Shown here piece by piece: positions 1 to 11,758 of a stretch of DNA of 64,000 bases. The notes under the pieces were generated by a model, which made no database searches, had not been told where the DNA came from, and saw only the letters and a list, made by a program, of their open reading frames with translations. A program made the translations under genes and the position numbers. Position 1 is the stretch's first letter. Each line of letters begins with the position of its first letter. Source of the stretch: Mytilus edulis (taxonomy: Eukaryota > Mollusca > Bivalvia > Mytilida > Mytilidae); NCBI RefSeq assembly GCF_963676685.1, contig NC_092356.1, positions 40,635,601 through 40,699,600 on the forward strand, written 5' to 3'.

Positions 1-3
1 ATC

Positions 4-20
4 AAATGGTTGCTGCCTAA
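4..20. mobile_element. Right terminal repeat of a MITE cut by the window edge
   Basis: These bases match 16 of 17 bases of the right end of the complete MITE at 2449-2756 plus its TAA target duplicate. Only the end of the copy is visible, so this is a short match and the rest of the element would lie to the left of the window. Confidence 0.4.
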
Positions 21-876
21 ACTAGGAAGACACTTAATTCTAGTTCTAAGGAGCGCCGATTTTATTGTTTGTGATCTGATCTGAATCCAATGAGAAAATA
101 TATCATGCTTGTGTGTAACGCCGTGAACGTTCACGGCTATCTTTATTCTCCTTTTCTTAGACGAAACATACCATCTTTACCAGGATCGCGCCTTGCACAT
201 GTAGAACAGATCAACACATATATATCCGACATGCTTTGACGGAGAAAATATTCTAGATTTTGGAAAAGTATGGATCTCCCGGTTATTTTTAGAAATAACA
301 CTTATTTTTGGCAAAATACCTAAAAATAATGTGGTTAATATCAATAATTTCCTACCTTCCTCTACACATTAACACGAGATACTTTCAAAATTAGATTCCT
401 GGTTTATTTCTGCATTTGTGTGTGAATGAATGTTCGTTGTCTGTTTACCTTTCTATAAATAGCGCGAGGAACGGAAAGGGTTTGCATTTTGTCTGTCTAG
501 ATAGCTGAAAATTGACGTTTACGGCAACTCTTATCATAGTTCAAAGTTTTGCTGCAAGCTTATATACACGTTGAAATATAAGATTATTACTGAAATTAAA
601 AGCGCAGATACCGTAGTTTCTCAAGCTATTTTTATTTTTTTAAACAGTGAGGGAAAACATATAGAGGTTGTTTTATTTGCAGTTACAAAAACGTTGCAAA
701 TGCAAAAAATGCATTGCGGCAGATATACAGGTATAGGTTTTTTAACGTGACGTTTCAACAGAGTCCCTAATATAAGTGAAAATCTGAAGCCTGTTTACTT
801 AATTTGGATATTCTTTGAATGATTTAGTTGTCAGAAAACAACACGGGACAACATGATTTTGTTTTGGAGGGGAGGC
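21..876. other. No gene seen
   Basis: AT-rich sequence with no supported coding region on either strand and no repeat recognised from elsewhere in the window. Confidence 0.5.

Positions 877-905
<29 letters not shown>
877..905. repeat. Poly-G run, 29 bases
   Basis: Uninterrupted G run. It could form quadruplexes, and its true length is unreliable in any assembly. Confidence 0.9.
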
Positions 906-907
<2 letters not shown>

Positions 908-1105
908 GAACATTAAAATTATATAATATATTTTATTGGAAGAAATGTAAGAAGGAGTGTTTAATTGGCAATAGTTGGTGCAGTATATACTCTAGTTCAT
1001 ACTGAAATTTTCCAAAAAGATGGTTGAATAAACATGATAAAAACATAATTGCCGGTGAAAGATGGAACCACGAAATTAGACTTTATCAGATATTGTCTCA
1101 GATAC

Positions 1106-1210
1106 AGAATGGCGCAAATGTACTTTTTATTTTGTTAGCGCAAATGAATATGACCTTCTGGCGCAAATGAAACATTGGATTTGTTTTTAAAAATTGGCGC
1201 AAATGCAATG
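1106..1210. repeat. Interspersed GGCGCAAATG-type motif
   Basis: The motif gcgcaaatg occurs four times in about 100 bases (near 1112, 1139, 1161 and 1197) with irregular spacing. It may be a decayed minisatellite or a cluster of binding sites; function is unknown. Confidence 0.5.
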
Positions 1211-1284
1211 CGCCCGACTTGACAATTTACCAGGAAATGCCACACACAAATGATTTAAAACAAAACAATATATATTTATATCTA

Positions 1285-2021
1285 TAATACTAAAATTACG
1301 AGGTCCAATTTGTCAGCCGTCATCACGTAAAAACGAAGAATCACAGAATTCAACTTTATATATAACTAATATAGTACAAAGGTGTAGATTAAAAATTACA
1401 CCACTCCAGGCCCTTTTGTTTTCCACGTAATTAATATTGCCAATAATTAAGAAGTTCCGGGTCGAGTCCGCTACCGATACCAATAGTATATTCACCTGTT
1501 ACCTATTACCTTATCTGTACGTTCCGCATCTGACAGGCGCACCATCAAACGTTGTATTCAGGATTAATATGCTATATACACGGGTCATAACCACAGGGTT
1601 AAATTGTCAAATTGTTACCTATTGTAGTATTTTAAACAATAAGACTTTCTAAGATAACAATACGAATACTAAAAATCTGGACTAAAAATAAGGCGTATAG
1701 GTACAGTTTTCAATTTGTTAGTGGGCATGACGTAAAACAGCGAAGCAAAGATTTCAACTTAATTTATAACTTATATAGGACAATGCTGTTGATTAAAAAA
1801 TACTTCATTCCAGGACCTTTTGTTTTCCAAATAATTAATATTATTGTTTCAGTTCGACGGGTTCAAACAGAAAGACTTGAAAGCAGAGAAAAACTGTGTA
1901 TCTTATAATCGGAATGACTTTATTAGATCTATGACAATACTAATACTAAAATAAGGCTTGCGCATAGTTATATACTTTAATTCAGTCACGGACCCGTGAT
2001 ATCACGGGTGTGTTCTAGTTG
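1285..2021. repeat. Dispersed repeat with two imperfect internal copies, ending in a perfect palindrome
   Basis: Two related blocks lie at about 1290-1455 and 1665-1855. Both run through a CACGTAAAA or GACGTAAAA motif, a stretch near ttcaactt, and ccttttgttttcca. The segment ends with an 18-base perfect palindrome at 1992-2009 (ACCCGTGATATCACGGGT). Its end lies only 64 bases before the ATG of the B-box exon, so it could contribute promoter sequence; that is inference. Confidence 0.55.
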
Positions 2022-2054
2022 TATATATTTATATTGTTTTGTGTGAACAAGGAA

Positions 2055-2062
2055 GTATAAAA
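2055..2062 (+). promoter_or_regulatory. TATA-like motif before the B-box exon
   Basis: The motif gtataaaa lies 23 bases before the ATG at 2085. The same leader (aagtataaaa, then tcagac) precedes a related TRIM relic at 60811-60828, so it is a shared family leader. At this distance the transcription start would almost touch the ATG, so it may equally be conserved 5' UTR. Confidence 0.3.
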
Positions 2063-2084
2063 GTCAGACATCTTGATTTTGAGG

Positions 2085-2444
2085 ATGGCGTTCGCACAAT
2101 CAGTACAGAAAAGCCAGATGCCAATGACATGCCAGTTATGCAGCATCGATAATAAGATAATATGGAAATGCTTTGATTGTAAATCGTTAATGTGTGATAA
2201 ATGTAAATCAGGTGTACATCAACAGATTGCTAAGGATCATAAAATCATTGATATTAGAAAATTAAAATCAAACAAAAATCTTTCTTTCGAGGACATAAAA
2301 TGCCAGGAACATGGAGAACAGTCATGCTGTCTGTTTTGTAAAAGTTGCAATAAACTAATCTGTTTAGAATGCATGGCCAAAATCCACAATGGACATGAGG
2401 TGATCGTCGAAGAAGAATATGATGAAAGCAGATTAATTGATCAG
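2085..2444 (+). CDS. B-box zinc-finger (TRIM-like) first exon
   Basis: The exon encodes 120 residues from ATG 2085. An in-frame TTG lies further upstream but the ATG has the better context (gaggATGG). B-box 1 spans about residues 16-51: C-x2-C, C-x2-C, C-x2-C, then H and H. B-box 2 spans about residues 73-107: C-x2-H, C-x2-C, C-x2-C, H-x2-H. All zinc ligands are present. There is no RING domain, so E3 ligase activity is not supported; RING-less B-box proteins are common in bivalves. The exon ends in phase 0 at CAG|GTAAGG. No TRIM coiled coil or NHL/B30.2 exon follows on this strand. The next in-phase exons are rootletin-like, so this may be the N-terminus of a chimeric protein. B-boxes mediate oligomerisation and protein contacts. 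The exon identity is firm; the joining is inference. Confidence 0.8.
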
Positions 2445-2448
2445 GTAA

Positions 2449-2756
2449 GGGAACGATCATTTAACTTCAAAGAGGGGGGGGGTAAGGTTTTTTCCTGAAA
2501 ATATATTCTGATCCCCAATTTGATAAAAAAAAATATTGTGGTCAACTGAGCAGATGACAAAAAAAAAATATTCTGAATCCAGATTTTCCCCATACCTTAC
2601 AGTGTTAAATATTGAAATAAATAATTTGATTGATAGCGTCGATAAACTAAAAAAAAAATTTGCGCTTTGGCTTGTTGGGCAAAAAAAAATGTCTGACTCC
2701 GACAAAAAACCATAAATACCCCACCACCACCCCCTTGAAGTTAAATGGTTGCTCCC
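2449..2756. mobile_element. MITE (PIF/Harbinger-like) inserted in the splice donor of the B-box exon
   Basis: The ends are inverted repeats: about 22 of 27 bases from GGGAACGATCATTTAACTTC match the reverse complement of the right end (GAAGTTAAATGGTTGCTCCC). TAA stands on both sides (2446-2448 and 2757-2759), which fits the 3-bp TTA/TAA target duplication of PIF/Harbinger elements. The interior is A-run rich and non-coding. Removing the element and one TAA restores CAG|GTAAAG, also a good donor, so the insertion at intron positions +2 to +4 kept the splice site. Superfamily is inferred from TSD and TIR only. Confidence 0.7.
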
Positions 2757-2759
2757 TAA

Positions 2760-4787
2760 AGACTGTGATCAAAACAATATAACAAATACATGAAATTAGA
2801 GTTAGTACAATCCTTATTGCATATCTGATCAAACTGTTGACTCTTCCCACTTTATACAGCACTAGTGATAATTGAATCTTCTATCCTTATTCGACTTACG
2901 ATATCTGAATGACCCATTGTATCCTCTTTAACCTTTTGATAGAGTCTAGTGTGATGTCAACCAAATGCGTCAAATTTAAGAAAACGTTAAAGATATGTAG
3001 CATACCTAGTTTTAATAGTATATACAAAAGTGAACTGTTCAGTAATTTATGAGATGTAAGATATGACTTAAAAGTTGATTGTTGAATGACTGGATATTGG
3101 TCTATGATCGAAAGAAAACTGATCATGAGATTTTTATTGTTTAAATTGTCTGAAGAAAGTCTTGTACAAATGCGGCTTCATTAGAATACAAGAAATAAGG
3201 CTGCACAGGTAGTACCCACTATATATAGAATTCCGGCCGACTTTTTAACACAAAACCTATGGCAAATGTAGATAATATCATATTTCTAAAAGGGACAGTT
3301 CATACCTAAACTAACCCATGTAACAGTGGTTTGATTCCGCCAGTGTACTTTATCCGGAGGATGAAAATCCCTAGTGTTTTTTATCCACTAACAAAAAATC
3401 ACTAGGGTTTTTAATCCGGGTCCAGTGTAAAATATCTACCACTCTTGATAAGACATGTAAGATTCTAAAGAGTTTTTGACAGGGGAAATATATAAAAATT
3501 TGGGCTTGGTATTTTTTGGGGTATTTGAATTAACTAAAACTTGCATAGCTGATTTATGTAAAAAATGGACAAAGTAAACTAGTGTTTTTTCATCTACGAA
3601 ATGTTCACCCAACAAATGTTTTGAACCAGGAATGATTACACTAGTAATTTTGAACAAGGAATTATTACACTAGTGATTTAGTACCTGAATGATTACTCTA
3701 GTTACTTTGAACCGGGATTTATTACACTACTGAGTATTTAAGATTCATACATTGATGAAGTGTTTTACTACTCACTTTGAACACATGATAACACCGTGGG
3801 CAATATATGCTTTATTTACAAATTAAATTTTGTTTCATTTTTCTAATCAAATCCATCAGTTCATATGCTTTTAAATTGTCACTAATTGTAATATTCATAT
3901 ATACTGTATTGCCGAAGATTTTCTGTGCATTTGCGTTTTAGTAGACTTCGATATAAAATCATATCTTCTTTGTCAATATTTTTTAATTAAACTGGTTTCT
4001 TGAAAACTATTCTAATTTTAACCTATTCATTTATGTAAACAATAAGCTGGTCTAATATAAACAAAACAATGATATCAAGATCAACGCTTTCACACTATTT
4101 ACATCCAATACTCCCTAGTAAAAAACAGTTACCCGGAATAAAAACAGGGTGGAATAAAATTACGCTTACAATATTAGATTTCAGTTACATTATACTATTT
4201 TAAAGCTATTCATAAATTCATTTTATTTATCATCAAATATGCAAATTATGCAGAGACCAATTTTTGGTTGAGAATAATACCGATCCATCAATAATTCACA
4301 AAGATTGGTATTGGTATTGAAATTTACGTAAAAAATCCAAGATTAGCTGTTTCGAACAACATTCAACAAACTGAAATTATTTTGTAGTAGTTTAACTGTT
4401 TCGCAATCATTGATCTCCCCATTCCATACAGAATATACAAACCAACTGATAAAAACAAAACCCGGGGGACTAGTACGAATTCCAAAAGGAGCTAGAAAAG
4501 GTGCGTTGATGGGGCAAGAGCGACCTGCTATGTAGCCATCACCCGCCATACAAATCCACAATCGGGTAACAAGTCAAAATCGGAAATTGAACACAATTGG
4601 TAAATTTACATATGAGACGACTATTCTGGTATCTTAATTAACATCAAGGACCACAAAAAATGTCGCTAGAGAATTGAGACACAGATTCATCGCATCGACC
4701 AAACAATTTGTGATGGTGATCGTTAAATATATATGTAGTGTCGATTCATGTTGTTCTTCCTCAGAAATCTGTTGTGTAACACTCTAA
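2760..4787. other. Intron sequence, no gene seen
   Basis: AT-rich intron between the B-box exon and the first rootletin-like exon. Short phrases such as attacactagt recur loosely near 3630-3730. No supported exon on either strand. Confidence 0.5.
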
Positions 4788-4960
4788 AACGTGCCCCATC
4801 CCCTCAAACGTGTCTGATCTGGGGCCCCAAAAACGTGTCTGATCCCCCAAAAAACGTGTCTGATTCCTGCAAACGTGTCTGATTCCCAAAAACTTGTTTA
4901 TTTCGCACAAACATGTCCATCCCCTCAATGGTATCTGATTCTCCCAAACGTGTCTATTTC
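4788..4960. repeat. Minisatellite of about 20-22 bp units (ACGTGTCTGAT)
   Basis: About eight degenerate units built on cAAACGTGTCTGATtcccc follow one another. Units vary in length and sequence, so the array is old. Confidence 0.75.
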
Positions 4961-5313
4961 AAAATTCGCCAAAACGATCGATTATTTTAAAATTGGTGAT
5001 GCGTAAAGAGAAATGTTAAAGACATGATACACTATCCACAGCGAAAGAGGAAATCACTGACTTGTGCGTTTTAAAATCAGACTCTTGAAAGAAAAAGAAT
5101 GGCACAATTAAAGAATTATTTTTTCTTGCAGTGGACTATCATTTTTATTTTATCAATATGATTATTATTGTTTTGACACACTTAAGAAATAAATTAAAAA
5201 AAAAACGTTTTTCCAGTGCTGTTTGTTACAGAAATAATACAGTTTTATGAAAAATTCCTACATATCAAGATAAAATATTGCATTTTACAAGAAATGTTTG
5301 TTTGTTATTACAG

Positions 5314-5499
5314 CTTGAACAGAAGTGTAATGAAGATGGAAGTGACTACGGTGAGACACCATCTAAAAATCTTGTCCAGCAGAACATCGAGTTACGGAGG
5401 AAACTAGAAGAGGAACATCAAAGTTACAAACGTAAACTCCAGGCGTATCAAGACGGACAACAGAGACAAGCTCAACTTATACAGAAACTTCAAGCCAAG
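5314..5499 (+). CDS. CROCC-like: Rootletin-like coiled-coil exon (62 codons)
   Basis: Bounded by a strong acceptor (pyrimidine tract then TTACAG) and the donor AAG|GTAGGA, with both ends in phase 0. The peptide contains NIELRRKLEEEHQSYKRKLQ followed by AYQDGQQRQAQLIQKLQAK. From memory this closely matches the conserved N-terminal segment of rootletin (CROCC), the coiled-coil protein that polymerises into the striated ciliary rootlet. It is charged, heptad-rich and lacks prolines after the first 16 residues. The upstream exon in the same phase is a B-box exon, not the usual rootletin N-terminus, and the downstream exon at 15879 continues the rootletin match without a gap. Either a chimeric gene or a duplicated rootletin fragment next to a B-box exon; family assignment is confident, gene structure less so. 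Confidence 0.8.
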
Positions 5500-5554
5500 G
5501 TAGGAGCTAGCCAAGGTCATGATTTTCTCCGGAAAGGTAAACCAATTATCAATA

Positions 5555-5625
5555 AGCCATTTTATAAGTTAAATCTTAGAAGTCAGCACTTCTATGTTGA
5601 CATGAATTATCATTGATATTGTCCT
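5555..5625. repeat. Short fragment of the 356-bp tandem family, reverse orientation
   Basis: The stretch gtcagcacttctatgttgac and the bases after it match the reverse complement of the array units at 13880-14755 and 61480-62737 (..gtcaacaccgaagtgctgac..). The fragment at 56800-56835 is the same part of the unit. Confidence 0.45.
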
Positions 5626-5738
5626 AATAATTTTTCCGAAACACTTCGGAATAGATTACTTTAGCTGTATTTGGCAAATCTTTCAGAATTGGGATTCTCA
5701 ATGCTCTTCAAATTCGTGATTTATGTGGTCTTCTAACC

Positions 5739-6610
5739 TTTTTATACGATTGCGTTCGTATAATGCTATGTCGTCGTCGTCGTCGTCGTCGTCGTCTTCG
5801 GCGTGGTCGTCGTCCGAAGACACATTTGGTTTCCGGACAATAACTTTAATTTAAGTAAATTGATATCTATGAAATTTTACTAGGAGGTCCAACCACAAAA
5901 AAGAAGGTTGGGATTGATTTTGGTTCCAACAGTTTAGTAATAAGGCTGTCAAAAAGGGACCAAAACAAGCATTTTTGTAGTTTCCGGACAATAACTTGTG
6001 TGTAAGTGTATCATCCGCCATGGATCTCTCTGAAATTGTACTACAAGGTTCCATACCACAAAGGGAAAGCTGGGCTTGAGTTTGGGGTAATTGCCCCAAA
6101 CGTTTTAAAATTAGGGACAAAAAAGGAGCCAAAACAAGCATTTTTCTAGTTTCCAAACAACAACTTGTGTTTTGGCCCTTTTTTTTGCCCCTAATTTCAA
6201 AACGCTTGGGGCAATTACTCTCTGAAATTGTACATTTTTTCCTTAAAAGAAAATAATCTTCAAAATTTCAAAAAAAAATATAAAGGGGAGGTCAAACAGT
6301 TTGGTGGAGAAATTTCTTTTTGGGTTTAATGTTTTTTTTTCAAAATTTTTGTTCTTTGGGGGGACAAATTTTTTGGGGAGATTTTTTTTCAATAATTTTT
6401 GTATTTTTTCTCCCCAAAACTTTTCCATTAATTATTTCTGATTTATATATAAAAGCAACAAATACTGATATGGCAGGAGATACACATATATATTATATAT
6501 AACAGATAAACTAAGTATTGTGCAACAGCACATTATTTCACAATAGCACACAGTATTACGCAATAGCAAGAAATCTTCAAGTGTAAATAAATACAAATCT
6601 TTTAACCAAT
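5739..6610. mobile_element. Old HINE-like element, TATACGA family (degenerate)
   Basis: It begins TTTTTATACGA with the hairpin TATACGA-ttgcgt-TCGTATA (5743-5762), then a GTC run (about 5771-5815). Repeat units of roughly 160 bp follow that match the copies at 10252 and 31815 (phrases such as ccacaaa.gaaggttggga and tccaacagtttag). Remnants of the CAATAGCAAG minisatellite occur at about 6520-6580. The right terminus was not found; A/T-rich sequence at 6240-6430 interrupts it. Confidence 0.6.
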
Positions 6611-7884
6611 TTCAATGGGATTAATTTAATGTCTTAATTTTTGGGGGTTCTAACCTTGTATTACTATTTTGGATATTGGGTCCCATTTTTAAATTGAAGA
6701 CATGTCATGAAAATAATTGTGTGTTTCTCTGACTTGCAGAAACTTTATTCACCATTTTAATCATGAATTGCCAACTCTTAATATGTTATTTGTCCTTAGA
6801 TTAAGAAAAGGTTGGGCGAACAACTTTCTTTATTTTAGATATACTCTTACATATAGTTCCTGTGTAAAGGAGTGTGGATTCTTTAATAAACAGATGATGA
6901 TAGAGATGAAAATTGACTGAATTATTGCCTTTTAAATATTTGTTTTTGAACGGCGGTTGCTGTCTTTTTTTTTTAAATTTCGGTATATATCGACTTATTG
7001 TTTGCAGGCTTCTTGTTACCTTTAGCTAGCTTCAGCCTGGTTCATGACATTGCTTATCATTTGTTCCTGGTATGGACAAAAGCTTTGTCAATGGGAAAGA
7101 TATTTTACGAATAAAAGTTAGGAAGGGGTATGGTCTCCATATACACACACTTAGGGGGTTGGGGTTAGTAGACACCACCAATCAGACACATCATGACCAT
7201 TCATCCATTTTCACCATTTTTTTTTAAATCGCGGGTTTTTCCCACATCCCACATTATGGTCATATCCCACTTCCTTCTTTTTTTTTTCCTTCTTTTTCCC
7301 AGATCCCACTATTTTTTACCCCCTATATCCCACATACCAAAAGTGTGTCACCCCCCCCCCCCCCCCTTTTTTAGTCTGTCGTATACCCAATGAAATATGA
7401 AGGGGATATGGAGTAAATGTACATGAGACAATATTAATATCAATACATGGTAAAACCCAAATATGGAACGTTTTTATTATTGTCCTTCATCTTCAAGTTA
7501 CCATGAGGCATTCAACAATGATAAATATTTCTCATAACTGGTAGTAAGTTCAAGTTGACCCTTCGCTTTGGTTTGAGCAGAATTCATGGTTATATATCAT
7601 ACAAAGCTACATTCCTATTTTTATGACTGTTTGTTGATACTTTTAAATTTCACCAAAAGCGAATAGAAATGAAAACATTATGTCTAGGATTTCTCAACCT
7701 TTACTGAGAGGAATAATTTGATATTTGTTTGCTTTAGGATTTTTATATCTTTTGTCAAACGAAGTTGGGGTCAAGGGATTTAGTGTTTCATCTGTCCATC
7801 ATAAAGTTCAAGTCCATCTATCTAATTTAAACATATTTATATATAGTGGACTGGGAAACAAGTTATTGCAACTTATGTTAATCC
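6611..7884. other. Intron; low-complexity TCCCAC-rich stretch at 7190-7375, otherwise nothing seen
   Basis: Within 7190-7375 the motif atCCCAC recurs on a pyrimidine-rich strand and ends in a C run (about 7351-7367). Short open frames here are low complexity. No supported exon. Confidence 0.5.
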
Positions 7885-8140
7885 CTTTCCACTTTGCGGG
7901 TGCGAGTGCTGCCTTTCAGCGGAATTAGCCTTCTCTTTTTCGAAATCTACATGGTTGTCTTTTACGTGCAAGAGATATGGCTCTCTGTTAACACGGGTCA
8001 GCCATAATGATTTATCGTCCCCTTCCGACGGACTATCATCGTTTCTCAAAACCACACTCGCAAATGGTGTCAAGGGAGACCCGGAACGGGGATTGAACCA
8101 GGAACTTTTGTGTTAGTAGTCCGATGCACTAAATCCCATC
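7885..8140 (-). mobile_element. tRNA-derived SINE, minus orientation
   Basis: Read on the minus strand, a tRNA-like head contains the B-box promoter GGTTCAATCC (8090-8099) in the context CTGGTTCAATCCCCGTTCC. A core follows with ggggacgataaa, tgacccgtgt and gcacgtaaaagac, which resembles the conserved core of SINEs widespread in molluscs, cnidarians and lancelets (MetaSINE-like; comparison from memory). A folding cloverleaf is not preserved, so it is not a tRNA gene. Confidence 0.6.
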
Positions 8141-8164
8141 TATCTGTGTTATAGTTATAGTTCA

Positions 8165-8500
8165 TGAGATTTTGTTCATTGATGCGTCTTGAATAATCAA
8201 GGGGTCCTGATAAAAATTAGGTTATCTTGACCTACATTTCACATATGAGTGACTGATTAAAGTTTGCGTTAGAGTCCATATCTGAGATACAACTCGTGGA
8301 GAAATAATGTTTTGTCAGTAGATGCGTCTGTAATAGTCAGAATCGAGGGTCCATAAAATATGTCATCTTGACATAAAATTCATTGATGAGGAAATGAGGT
8401 GAAAGGCTGCGTTTAAGTTAGTCCATATCTGAGATGAGGAATACAAATATTTTGTCAGTTGATGCAACTTTGATAGTCACGAGTTTCAAAATCAAGTCTT
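8165..8500. repeat. Imperfect tandem repeat, 140-bp period, about 2.4 copies
   Basis: The phrase GATGCg/a occurs at 8181, 8321 and 8461, exactly 140 bases apart, each after gt(c/t)a(g/t)t and followed by aatagtca-like sequence. The phrase gtccatatctgagat recurs at the same spacing. It adjoins the head of the SINE. Confidence 0.65.
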
Positions 8501-10251
8501 GAAAATGAATTATATGATATTCCATTTCATCAACTGCACTTACAAGATATTCGATTTCATCAACTACACAATTAAGTTATATCCTATAGCATTATCAGAT
8601 ATAATTGGATTGAACCAGTTCTGTCAATTGATGATTAAAGTCAGCTCAATATAAAGATTGTTTATATAATATTTTGCACTTTTTTTACACCAAAAACCTC
8701 CATATTTCCGGCACAAAAATTTGGTGCGTGCACCAATTAAAATTAACTCTCTTGTAATCATCTGACATAAGTTAATAATTAAGGTCTATTTAAGTTACAA
8801 TTATCAGTAAATTGGTTGACGCAATAAACACAATTGCATAACTCTTATCTGAGCATTTTCTGCAATAACTTTATTTGTATATTCCCCATTATATTAGCTA
8901 TTTAACAGTACTTGGAATTATCTCAGCATTAGGTATTTGCACTTGTATATTTGAATACAGGAAATTTTATTTTTCCTTAATGAAGATTAAACACCAATTT
9001 AGATAAAATATAGTTATTTATTTTTGTCGTTTTTGAGAAAGTGGTTTTTTAATGTCTCTTTCTGGAAATTATTTAGCCAATTATAATAAATGACATTAGA
9101 AATATGCTACACTTTTGAAGATTTCCCTTAACATACTGGTCAAAATCGTTGAATTTCAAATGCTTCTATAAAAAGATGTAAAAAAATCTGACGGTGTCGT
9201 CAATTGAAATACCAAAAAAATTTGCATTAACATTACAAAATTCTCCATCTTTTGGCAAAATAATAGAAATTTTACAGTGAGATTATGGAAATGAAGATAA
9301 CAAAACAATATTGTTGAAAGTATGACCAGAAAAAAATGTCAGACTAGCTACAAAATTGACTGAATCACAACATCCATGATGCTTTGATTTTTATCAGCTT
9401 TCGTCTTCAGTATTTTGTTTTCCTTAGATCATTGAACGTCGGACACAAGTGAAATTTTCCAACAATTTCTTACTTTTTTCATTATTATGTTATTCCTTGT
9501 ACATACTTATCCATGGATATTGCTGCCAATCAGGGAATATAATAGTTAGCAGTTGTATGTGATAAGTTTCTGTGCTCTAAATGGAGTTTATTTTTAAGTG
9601 ATAATTAGAACATTACTCACCCGTTCTCGTCCAATTGAAAATCAGTATTATTCCTTCTATTTTTCATAGTACATGGCTTTACATGCACTATCAAATGCTA
9701 TACATGAATGACTTCATTGTAGATTAATTATGAAAGTGAACTCTTAAAATCTGCACTAATGAAATGTACAATGCCCTGAGGCAATTTCCATAGGACAAGA
9801 TCAAAAAGAAAAATCATGAGTAATGTTGTTTGTCTAATTATCATTAATGAAAACAAGAGATCAGAGCTATTACAGCGTTTTCAGTTGAGATTTCAACATT
9901 GCAAATGTTATTTTATAGTGCATATATAGACCCTCCCACCCAAAAAATGAAAAGGGGGCAAAGGTGGTGGTAGATTTATATTTAATATAAAATCAATGTT
10001 TTTTGCAAGAAACAATGACTGTTGATAAAAACAAAAATTAAAGGAAGTATATAAAAAACCATAACACATTCATCAATACAAAAAAGTAAGCACCTGATGT
10101 TAAAACGATTGTAAATTTCAAAATTTATCTATGAAGTTTTGTAATTATTTTCCATTTATGAAGGATTTATCCTTTTTTGTTCTCACAAAACTATCTGATT
10201 GCTATTTCATCCAATCTTTTGAAATGACCATTAGATATGATTTACATACCC
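8501..10251. other. Intron, no gene seen
   Basis: AT-rich. A 33-bp phrase (gatattc.atttcatcaact) is repeated twice at about 8517-8573. No supported exon or recognised element in the rest. Confidence 0.5.
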
Positions 10252-11275
10252 TTTTTATACGACTGCAAAAATTTTTTGGTCGTATATTGGTATCACGTTG
10301 GCGTCGTCGTCTGCGTCGTCGTCGTCGTCGTCTGCGTCGTCGTCGTCGTCGTCGGTGTCGTCGTCGTCGTCCGAATACTTTTAGTTTTCGCACTCTAACT
10401 TTAGTAAAACTGAATAGAAATCTATGAAATTTTAACACAAGGTTTATGACCACAAAAGGAAGGTTGGGATTGATTTTGGGAGTTTTGGTCCCAATATTTT
10501 AGGAATTAGGGGTCAAAAAGGGCCCAAATAAGCATTTTCTTGGTTTTCGCACTATAACTTTAGTTTAAGTATTTAATAGAAATCTATGAAATTTTGACAC
10601 AAGGTTTATGACCACAAAAGAAAGGTTGGGATTGATTTTGGGAGTTTTGGTTCCAACAGTTTAGGAATTAGGGGCCAAAAAAAGGGCCCAAATAAGCATT
10701 ATTCTTGGTTTTCGCACAATAGCTTTAGTATAAGTAAATAGAAATCAATGAAATTTAAACACAAGGTTTATGACCACAAAAGGAAGGTTGAGATTGATTT
10801 TGGGAGTTGAGGTCCCAACAGTTTAGGAATTTGGGGCCAAAAAGGGGCCCCAATAAGCATTATTCTTGGTTTTCGCCACCATAACTTTAGTATAAGTAAA
10901 TAGAAAGTTATGAAATTTAAACACAAGGTTTATGACCATAAAAGGAAGGTTGGGATTGATTTTGGGAGTTTTGGTCCCAATAGTTTAGGAATAAGGGGCC
11001 CAAAGGGTCCAAAATTAAACTTTGTTTGATTTCATCAAAAATTGAATAATTGGGGTTCTTTGATATGCCAAATCTAACTGTGTATATAGATTCTTAATTT
11101 TTGGTTCCGTTTTCAAATTGGTCTACATTAAAGTCCAAAGGGTCCAAAATTTGATTTTAACAAAAATTGAATTCTTGGGCTTTTTGATATGCTGAATCTA
11201 AACATGTACTTAGATTTTTGATTATGGGCCCAGTTTTCAAGTTGGTTCAAATTAGGATTCAAAATTATTCTATTA

Positions 11276-11485
11276 AGTATTGTGCAATAGCAAGAAATTT
11301 TCAATTGCACAGTATTCAGCAATAGCAAGAAATCTTCAATTGCACAGTATTGTGCAATAGCAAGAAATTTTCAATTGCACAGTGTTGCACAATAGCAAGA
11401 AATCTTCAATTGCACAGTATTGCGCAATAGCAAGAAATATCTAATTGCACAATATTGTGCAATAGCAAGAAATTTTCAATTGGAG
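11276..11485. repeat. CAATAGCAAG minisatellite, ~34-bp units
   Basis: Units of the form ttgtgCAATAGCAAGAAAT then cttcaattgcacagta repeat about six times. Each unit contains the self-complementary parts caattgcac and gtgcaata, so the array can fold. The matching array in copy 2 lies at 33066-33270. Confidence 0.8.
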
Positions 11486-11736
11486 TTATCTTTTTTTGTC
11501 CAGAATAATAGTTGAATCAACTTAAATCATTGTTTTATACAATATACAATGTATATTCACTTTTACTTCCAACTGATAAATTAAAACAATCTTTACCATT
11601 CAGTGATAACAAGCACTTTATTTTACATTTTAATATTTTATGATGTATTTAAATGAGTAGTTATTGTTGCAAACTCCATTAGAAATTTGAATTGAGATCA
11701 GTTTTGAAAAATGGGAAAGGAGGATGTGAAAAAAAT

Positions 11737-11758
11737 GGGGGGGGGGGGGGGGGGGGGG
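11737..11758. repeat. Poly-G run, 22 bases
   Basis: At the same place in the sister element (33539-33544) there are only six G, so this run has expanded in copy 1 or contracted in copy 2. Confidence 0.85.

Noticed and set aside
8070..8140. tRNA gene on the minus strand
   Set aside because: The B box is clear but a cloverleaf with anticodon stem is not, and SINE core sequence follows; it is a SINE head.
10131..10453. Open frames on both strands with long Arg runs
   Set aside because: They are translations of the GTC/CGT trinucleotide run of a repeat element, seen again at 31796-31981.
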